Source: Candidatus Sungiibacteriota bacterium
Lineage (GTDB): Bacteria > Patescibacteria > Paceibacteria > Sungbacterales > SURF-37
DNA length: 18,859 nucleotides
NCBI GenBank assembly: GCA_016186145.1
Contig: JACPMF010000008.1
Coordinates: forward strand, 1-18,859
Reading direction: 5' to 3'
Part shown: positions 14,064 through 18,859 of the stretch, one piece after another
How positions within the stretch are numbered: position 1 is the first letter of the stretch
Layout: the number at the start of each line of letters is the position of its first letter
Position numbers and translations under genes: made by a program
Notes under the pieces: model-generated
The model's input: only the letters and a program-made list of their open reading frames with translations
The model's database searches: none
What the model was told of the DNA's origin: nothing

Positions 14064-14918
14064 ATGAGAGTAATTTTCAAAATGGGAAATCCGTATGCTA
14101 TAAACATCGATTGCGATGCGGCCATGACATATGATTCTCACCAAACTGGGGGTTATGGTCTTAGAATTGAGTTCCCTGATGCCCTAAATTTGCCAGTAAT
14201 TGAAAAACGAATTCGTAGCGACAGACAGGGCATACATCGTCTAGAAATGATATGCATGGTAGAAGCAATGGAAACATTACTTTCTTACAGCAAGAAGCAT
14301 AATGTATCACTTCGTAATGCTTCTGGTGTGGTAATATACACCGATAGAATAGCGGTCACCGACGACGGACTGGTTAATCCATGGCGTATTAGTGGCTACA
14401 GGAAAAATAAATGGACTACTCACGAGGGGAAAGAAGTAAAAGACAAAGATGTTCTTGATAAGCTGGACAAAACTAGAAAAAAACTGGCGGCATTCGCTGG
14501 ACGAGTTGAGATCAAATATAAAAGGGAAAAACGGAACAGGGCCGCCGACAAGCTTTCCCGAGAAGGGAGGAGCAGAAGCATAACGAGTAGAATACAATTT
14601 CAAAGAAAACGAAGGCGTGTTTCTCGCCGATTGCATGATGGGCCGGAAGTGAATTACTCTATACTAAAACGTGGTGATTTCTTCGTGGTGCATGTATATG
14701 CCAGGGAGCCCATAAAGAGAAACTACGACATTTGGGTAGAAATCGTATCCGGCGTGCATGTAGGACAGACCGTAAAAATTTATGCTGATGCAGATTTGAA
14801 ACACGAGCTGCATCTTCAACATGTTTATAGGATTGAGGTCGCCGACATTAAGTCACACCACATAGTAATTAGTTCTGCCGAGGAACTTTCTAAATACGAG
14901 TTGGGGCATGAGTCATAA
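14064..14918 (+). CDS. RNase HI-fold protein with C-terminal extension
   Basis: Residues 8 to about 168 follow the RNase HI order: INIDCDAAM (Asp16/Asp18), HRLEMICMVEAME (Glu61), VVIYTDRIAV (Asp94), the NKW-T-x-EGKEVKDKDVLDKL segment typical of RNase HI, and NRAADKLSREG (Asp162). All four acidic positions are present, so RNA cleavage in RNA/DNA hybrids is plausible. A basic linker (about 168-190, RRR-rich) leads to about 95 further residues, beta-rich and unrecognised. The start is uncertain: a TTG at 14037, ATG at 14064 and ATG at 14082 are all in frame; 14064 was chosen as the first ATG. It lies 80 bp after the preceding gene and 20 bp before the protease gene. Confidence 0.75.
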   Translation: MRVIFKMGNPYAINIDCDAAMTYDSHQTGGYGLRIEFPDALNLPVIEKRIRSDRQGIHRLEMICMVEAMETLLSYSKKHNVSLRNASGVVIYTDRIAVTDDGLVNPWRISGYRKNKWTTHEGKEVKDKDVLDKLDKTRKKLAAFAGRVEIKYKREKRNRAADKLSREGRSRSITSRIQFQRKRRRVSRRLHDGPEVNYSILKRGDFFVVHVYAREPIKRNYDIWVEIVSGVHVGQTVKIYADADLKHELHLQHVYRIEVADIKSHHIVISSAEELSKYELGHES

Positions 14919-14938
14919 AAGCTTGTTTCTCTTCAAAC

Positions 14939-15826
14939 ATGGAAATACCCAAAGTGATATTTAACTGCATCGCCTTCATCTATCGTAATGAAAAAATAAA
15001 TGGCGAGATGAGACCGTTTCCGTGTGGAACTGGTTTCTTTGTAGGGATCAGATCGGAGGTGGACGGCGAAGGAATATACATCTATCTAGTTACGGCGAAA
15101 CACATAATAGAAAACGTAAGAAAAGAGGATTTGTCGATACGAGTTGATACACAAAAAGGCCCTATCCATTTTATGCATCCTGGAGGATTTAATTGGTTCA
15201 GCCATCCCGATGACGAAGATGTAGATGTGGCAGTAACGCCATTTACACTCAATAATGTTGAATTTGGCGATAAATATCCAAGCTTTCTCTCCCCAGGTAT
15301 TTTCCTCAATTCAAAAAATATAGAAGACGGCGACATTGAGGTGGGCAATGACGTATTTATTTCTGGTTTGTTCAGCCAACACGATGGAAAGTTTAACAAT
15401 CTTCCGATCATACGCCTAGGAAACATAGCCATGTTTCCTGATGAAAACGAAAAGGTATCGGTCAAGTGGCACAACGCGAAGATTGACGCTTATCTAATCG
15501 AGGCTCGTTCAGTTGGCGGATTGAGCGGCTCACCAGTTTTTTTTCGTGAACCTTACTTCAAAGTAACCGCAACCGGACATATGTCTATACGCCCTAGGCC
15601 TAAATTCTATTTGGGCGGCCTGATACATGGACACTTTGTAGTAGGCGTTCCAGAAAGTGATAATAAGGATTTTTTCAGTGAAGAAAGGTATGTCAATGAG
15701 GGAGTTGCCATTGTCGTACCTGCTACAAAAATATCTGAAACACTAATGCAGGACAAGCTTAAACTGATTCGAAGTGAAAAAGACTGTGAGTTTAATAGGG
15801 AGAAAAGCGCCTCCGAAAGTTCATAA
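14939..15826 (+). CDS. Trypsin-like serine protease
   Basis: A 295-aa protein with the chymotrypsin-fold signature: CGTGFFVG (29-36), VTAKH with His55, DVDVAV with Asp96, and GGLSGSPVF with nucleophile Ser196. The catalytic triad is therefore complete. No signal peptide or membrane segment is visible, so it likely acts in the cytoplasm, unlike secreted HtrA-type enzymes; no PDZ domain follows. Cytoplasmic trypsin-like domains are known as effectors in several bacterial conflict systems, which fits the neighbours. The C-terminal 25 residues are charged and probably disordered. ATG at 14939 has no clear Shine-Dalgarno sequence. The stop is 7 bp before the HEPN gene's ATG. Confidence 0.82.
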   Translation: MEIPKVIFNCIAFIYRNEKINGEMRPFPCGTGFFVGIRSEVDGEGIYIYLVTAKHIIENVRKEDLSIRVDTQKGPIHFMHPGGFNWFSHPDDEDVDVAVTPFTLNNVEFGDKYPSFLSPGIFLNSKNIEDGDIEVGNDVFISGLFSQHDGKFNNLPIIRLGNIAMFPDENEKVSVKWHNAKIDAYLIEARSVGGLSGSPVFFREPYFKVTATGHMSIRPRPKFYLGGLIHGHFVVGVPESDNKDFFSEERYVNEGVAIVVPATKISETLMQDKLKLIRSEKDCEFNREKSASESS

Positions 15827-15833
15827 AGATAAT

Positions 15834-16403
15834 ATGCAGCAAGACGATTTCGGGAAAAAATTTGAGAACTTTTTACACGCGTTTGGTGCGGCGCGCTTAC
15901 TATTAAAACGAGCTCACGATAGCGGGTTTTTGATCGAGGGCATAATATTATATGCATCTATTATTGACGGTCTATTACGGAACGCGCTAATTTTGAAGAG
16001 CCAACTTGGCTCGAAGGGTTCCGTAATTGATGAAGCCCTGATCTCTCAAGAAGGCCGCAGTAGATATACAGAGAAAATGATCTATTCGTTGGCTCTTAAT
16101 AAACGTATCATCGATCAAGAGCTACATAGCGAGCTGATGCACCTTTACGGTATGAGAAATGGTATTGTTCACAGGTTTTTCTTAACAGGAATTGAATACG
16201 CGCATTTGCCCGAGGTGTTAATACGCTATGAGCACTTATACAACATACTTTTCAGAATCGTTTACGCTTTAGAAGCTGAACAAGTAAAGCGTGGAGTCGG
16301 TATGACTGTGAGTAAAAATATCACAATAGAGGACAAAGAGATGATTCACAAAAAAGTGATGTCGAAAATTGACTCAAGCAAACCAACTATCTCTGATTTA
16401 TAA
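15834..16403 (+). CDS. HEPN-domain protein, predicted RNase
   Basis: A 189-aa, largely helical protein. Residues 105-113 (YGMRNGIVH) carry the HEPN RX4H motif (Arg108, Asn109, His113), the catalytic signature of HEPN ribonucleases. The preceding helices (ENFLHAFGAARLLLKRAHDS and ASIIDGLLRNALIL) fit the four-helix bundle, and a helix after the motif (LYNILFRIVYALEAEQ) completes it. Such proteins often serve as toxins or defence effectors cutting tRNA or mRNA. The frame is open from a GTG at 15774 that overlaps the protease gene; ATG at 15834 was preferred. It is the last gene of the unit. Confidence 0.72.
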   Translation: MQQDDFGKKFENFLHAFGAARLLLKRAHDSGFLIEGIILYASIIDGLLRNALILKSQLGSKGSVIDEALISQEGRSRYTEKMIYSLALNKRIIDQELHSELMHLYGMRNGIVHRFFLTGIEYAHLPEVLIRYEHLYNILFRIVYALEAEQVKRGVGMTVSKNITIEDKEMIHKKVMSKIDSSKPTISDL

Positions 16404-16427
16404 TAATTTTAAGAAGATTAGGGGTTA

Positions 16428-16550
16428 TTAGTCAGCTGTTTCCGGCCAGTTTTCAAGGCCATCTTTCAGCGAGGCAAGCTTTTCCAAGCTTTCTAAAAGT
16501 GGTTTTGAATTCTGGACGGTTAGGGCCGTCTTCGCCTCGCCGTAGCTCGG
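16428..16550 (-). pseudogene. Possible C-terminal gene remnant
   Basis: An open minus-strand frame of about 40 codons ends at a TAA at 16428-16430. Its tail (KPLLESLEKLASLKDGLENW) has protein-like, helical composition, but it starts abruptly at an in-frame TAG within the GC-rich repeat. It could be a truncated gene end; no family is recognised. Confidence 0.25.
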
Positions 16551-16585
16551 CTACGACGGCCGAAGGCCGTCACGAGCGAAGGCGG
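16525..16585. repeat. GC-rich dispersed repeat
   Basis: This segment contains CGCCTCGCCGTAGC, then the palindrome CGGCCGAAGGCCG followed by TCAC, and ends in GCGAAGGCGGGA. The hairpin motif CGGCC-nnn-GGCCGTCAC recurs at about 12787, and TCGGCCGTCAC recurs at about 13465. GCCGTAGC links it to the repeat in valS. It occupies most of the gap between the HEPN and methyltransferase genes. Confidence 0.5.
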
Positions 16586-16627
16586 GATATTTTATTTATT
16601 ATGCACTTAGCTGTAAGAATATAAATA

Positions 16628-17244
16628 ATGGAAGAGAAATTTAAAACTTGGCAAGAAATAGCGACTACCAACCGGGGGCTGGAGGAATACCTGCGTGATT
16701 TACACTTAACACTAGAAATGCTGAAAGGTAAAAAGATACTTGACGTTGGAAGCGGAACAAGGAGATTCGCAAAAGAGCTGAAAGAATCTGGCGTTAATGC
16801 TGAAGTAATATCCGTAGACCCGGTTTTTGCGTCGCCAGAAGAAAAATCACGCGTCCAAGGTGATACAAGCGGCAAACTTCAAGAAATGATCCGAAATACT
16901 GCTGTACCTGGCGTGAGGGAAAAAACAGTTGCGGGTGTTGGAGAAATGCTACCTTTTAGAGATGGTACCTTCGATTTGGTAATCGCCGATAATTCATTGC
17001 CAGCCTATGGTAATAGAGAACAAATAGATAATTTTTTACAGAAGTATTCCGTGTTTTAAAAAGTGATGGCGAATTTAGATTTACGCCATCATATACTATG
17101 TTTCGTCACGGAATTGAGTATCCGCTGGACGAGGACTTAAAAGCTCTAGTAAAGAAACTTGAAGAAGACAAAAAATTTAAAATCGTAAAGAGGGGATCGG
17201 GTCAGGATTATACGGTCATGTATAAAATTTTAAACGCAGACTAA
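16628..17244 (+). CDS. SAM-dependent methyltransferase with internal -1 frameshift
   Basis: A class I methyltransferase of unknown substrate. Motif I is ILDVGSGTRRFAKEL (about 37-51); DPVF at about 64 fits the ribose-binding strand end; the PFRDGTFDLVIADNSL stretch is motif IV-like. The first frame stops at 17059 after 143 aa. The -1 frame entered at 17038 continues perfectly as TEVFRVLKSDGEFRF through HGIEYPLDED and ends at TAA 17242-17244, giving a normal full-length product of about 204 aa. The shift point is a U_UUU_UUA heptamer (17032-17038) in the correct register. Either one T was lost from a homopolymer (mutation or sequencing error) or frameshifting is programmed. No Shine-Dalgarno sequence is seen before ATG 16628. 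Confidence 0.75.
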
Positions 17245-17284
17245 TCCTTGGAGGGTTGGCAGAATGGCTAATGCGCTGGTCTTG

Positions 17285-17368
17285 TCCGCCAGAGGCGCCG
17301 TGCCGGCCGGCCCGCTTCGCCGGAGCTTCAGCGAGGCGAGCAGGCGGGGATCCGCCTTGGGCGGAAAA
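17285..17368. repeat. GC-rich repeat interrupting the outer tRNA
   Basis: Bounded by TCCGCC and GGCGGA, this segment contains CCCGCTTCGCCGG, GGCGAGCAGGCGGG and the core shared with valS (17348-17368 against 5327-5347 on the opposite strand, 20 of 21). It begins inside the anticodon loop of the 5' tRNA half. Confidence 0.6.
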
Positions 17369-17383
17369 ACTCGTTAACATAAC

Positions 17384-17470
17384 GGAAGCGTGGCTGAGTG
17401 GTTTAAGGCGACAGTCTTGAAAACTGTTAGGGGAGCAATCCCCTCGGAGGTTCGAATCCTCCCGCTTCCG
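17384..17470 (+). tRNA. tRNA-Ser(TGA)
   Basis: Acceptor GGAAGCG pairs with CGCTTCC, with discriminator G. The anticodon stem ACAGT/ACTGT encloses CTTGAAA, anticodon TGA. A long variable arm (AGGGG-AGCAAT-CCCCT) and T arm GGAGG-TTCGAAT-CCTCC complete a class II tRNA of 87 nt without encoded CCA. The flanks AACATAAC (17376-17383) and GTTATGTT (17470-17477) extend the acceptor helix to 15 continuous base pairs. Confidence 0.95.
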
Positions 17471-17503
17471 TTATGTTCGTGAGTTCGAATCTCACCCCCA
17501 CTG

Positions 17504-18859
17504 CCAATCAAGATTTCGCAAGTGGACAAAGGAAGCCTCGCGGCGGCTTTGCCGCCGCTCGGCTAGGATTTCAAAAGGTTTTTGGGGCGAAAACGAAAAG
17601 GATTTATCAATTAAAATATGGTTCGAGCCGATTTGTTTTAGAAACGTTGTCATTTCTGACTTATCCCCAGACGAAAGCAGTTTTTCTGCTTGATTTAAGG
17701 ATTTTACGAAGGCACGAGCCGGTTCGAGCCAAGACACTCCTTTGTCTTCAATTTCGTTAATTTTCTCTTTCAGCTCTACTCTGTGGTCGAGCATTTTTTG
17801 TTTTTGCGCGGCAGAGCATTTTTTGTTTTTGCGCGGCATATTCTTCCGACGTAATTACTTCATCGAGATAAACAGAAAGCAATTTATCAAGTTTTGTTTC
17901 AATATCGGCTAAATCATTTTTCAAGCTTCCAACCAAAACTTTACTATCTTCTTTTGCTTTCTGCTCGTCTTTGTTCAACTCGTGCAAAACTTTTTCGGTG
18001 TCTTGGCTCGACAAAGAAACTTTTTGAAGAAAACTTTTCACTTGTTCGGTAAGTAATTCTTCGCGGACATATTTTTGAGAACACATTTCCCGTTTCTTGG
18101 TGCAACGATAATAGTTATGTCCTTTTTGCGTTTCAGCAGTAATCGCACATTTACATTCTCCGCAAGTGAGTAGTCCGCGAAATGGAAAAGTGTTTTCTGC
18201 TTTTCTGGTTTTGATATGTCCGCGGTCTTTCATCACTTCTTGGCAAGTATCAAAAAGTTTCTTTGAAATTAATGGCTCGTGCGAACCTTGATACGTCTCG
18301 CCATTAAACTCAAAGATTCCATAGTAGAAAGTGCTTTTCAGAATTCGCTGGACACAGGAAACTGCAAGAACATTGCCTTTATAGCTCCGCAGTCCAAGGT
18401 CTTTCAATGCTCTCGCAATTTGTTTGAGGGTATATTTTCCAGTGGCATATAACTCAAAACCTTTTCGGACTAGCGGAGCTTTTTCTAAATCCATATCAAC
18501 ATCTCTTGTTTTGTGATTGTTCGTATATCCAAGCGGGGCAAAGCTCGGCCATATCCCTTTACGAAGTTTTGCCCTGTGTCCACGCTTGATATTCTCGGAA
18601 AGATTGTCTACGTAGTATTTGCTTTGCCCAAAGGCAATGTTCAGCATAAATTTTCCTTGTGGCGTATTTTCAAACCAGTGGGTGGGAAACTTTAAATCCT
18701 TAATCTTTCCTGTGTCCAATAGATAGATAATCTGTCCTCCGTCTATGGAATTTCGGGCGAGACGATCCGGATTCCAAGAGAGTATTCCTTCCGCTTTTCC
18801 TTGTTCCAAAAATGACAACATTTCCGCGAATTTCATTCGTCCAGGTTCTTTGGCAGTTT
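17504..18859. mobile_element. Left end of putative integrative element 2
   Basis: A second serine recombinase whose final Trp codon coincides with the CCA of a tRNA 3' half (17504-17506), in the same orientation as element 1 at tRNA-Glu. Only its left end is in the window. Confidence 0.4.
17789..17838. repeat. 25-bp perfect tandem duplication
   Basis: 17789-17813 and 17814-17838 are identical (each begins GAGCATTTTTTG and ends GCGCGGCA). Because 25 is not a multiple of three, the second copy shifts the recombinase 2 frame. Removing one copy restores YAAQKQKML followed by DHRVELKEK. Confidence 0.9.

Larger units (their letters stand above)
10730..17249. mobile_element. Putative integrative element 1 at tRNA-Glu
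   Basis: The left edge is defined by a serine recombinase ending inside the tRNA-Glu gene. Cargo to the right comprises a small protein, candidate structured RNAs, the four-gene nuclease/protease/HEPN unit and possibly the methyltransferase. I found no second copy of the tRNA-Glu 3' end, so the right boundary is a guess, set at the next tRNA locus. The methyltransferase may lie outside. Confidence 0.4.
17250..17506 (+). pseudogene. Split outer tRNA-like gene (Ser-type 5' half, foreign-looking 3' half)
   Basis: 17250-17292 reads as a tRNA 5' half: GGAGGGT acceptor, T8, D arm GCA/TGC, and anticodon stem CTGGT/GCCAG with loop CTTGTCC. 17479-17506 reads as a 3' half: T arm GTGAG-TTCGAAT-CTCAC, CCCCACT, G, CCA. 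The acceptor halves pair at only five of seven positions. Between them lie a GC-rich repeat and a complete tRNA-Ser. It is probably a disrupted gene or an integration hybrid rather than a functional tRNA. Confidence 0.5.
17492..18859 (-). pseudogene. Large serine recombinase 2, frameshifted and partial
   Basis: The gene continues beyond the window: the frame is open upstream of 18836 (ATG there is internal), so the catalytic serine is not visible. Seen: SWNPDRLARNSIDGGQI of the resolvase domain, GYTNNHKTRDVDMDLEKAPLV and the SHEPLISKKLF stretch of the recombinase domain, and a zinc ribbon with CGECKCAI and YRC. After EEYAAQKQKML the frame breaks into an irrelevant tail ending at 17757. The true C-terminus (DHRVELKEKINEIED through SFSFSPQKPFEIL to NLDWQWG) continues in another frame to 17492. 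The break is caused by a 25-bp tandem duplication. The last codons are antisense to the tRNA 3' half, mirroring recombinase 1. Confidence 0.88.

Noticed and set aside
17757..17785. Out-of-frame tail of recombinase 2 as a real C-terminus
   Set aside because: The conserved C-terminal sequence continues in the other frame, and the 25-bp duplication explains the break.
1..18859. CRISPR array
   Set aside because: No regularly spaced direct repeats of 24-40 bp with unique spacers were seen; the tandem 25-mer at 17789 has no spacer.
1..18859. Recoded TGA (as in Gracilibacteria)
   Set aside because: gpmI ends at TGA directly before a strong terminator, and no conserved gene reads through TGA.

Overview
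The window looks like a chromosomal segment of a Candidate Phyla Radiation (Patescibacteria, probably Parcubacteria-type) bacterium. This is inferred from the gene mix, from genome-wide repeats translated inside conserved genes (EIRNPKQ- and NLQPTTY-type peptides), from the reduced valyl-tRNA synthetase, and from large serine recombinases seated at tRNA 3' ends. TGA behaves as a normal stop: gpmI ends on TGA immediately before its terminator. No taxonomic marker is present, so the placement is moderate.

Left half (1-10730) is core genome. On the minus strand lie tRNA-Gly(TCC) and tRNA-Pro(TGG), with a hairpin just past the tRNA-Gly end, and yraN. gpmI (glycolysis) lies on plus and shares a 14-bp bidirectional terminator with a convergent hsp20. 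prsW and valS also lie on minus. An aldehyde dehydrogenase gene and a 70-aa downstream gene form a plus-strand unit with its own terminator, facing tsaD on minus. tRNA-Glu(TTC), on plus with a good promoter, closes this part. valS carries three and tsaD one in-frame, repeat-derived peptide insertions.

Right half (10730-18859) is accessory DNA. A large serine recombinase gene starts at the tRNA-Glu 3' end; its last codons are antisense to the tRNA. Upstream of it are a 69-aa gene and about 950 bp without convincing genes. That stretch holds a candidate minus-strand structured RNA of about 350 nt with promoter- and terminator-like ends, an AT-rich segment with C-tracts, and a densely folded plus-strand leader. 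The leader opens a four-gene unit: a PD-(D/E)XK-like protein, an RNase HI-fold protein with a C-terminal extension, a trypsin-like serine protease, and a HEPN protein with an RX4H motif. This combination of nucleases, a protease and a HEPN RNase beside an integrase is the best candidate for an undescribed defence or toxin system. Its function is inference only.

After a repeat-rich spacer comes a methyltransferase gene split by a -1 frameshift exactly at a canonical U_UUU_UUA slippery heptamer. Next is an unusual tRNA locus: a complete tRNA-Ser(TGA) lies between the 5' and 3' halves of another tRNA-like gene. A second serine recombinase ends antisense to that outer 3' half, in the same arrangement as at tRNA-Glu. 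Its gene is frameshifted by a 25-bp tandem duplication and runs off the window. The right half therefore looks like two tandem tRNA-targeting integrative elements; their far ends could not be located.
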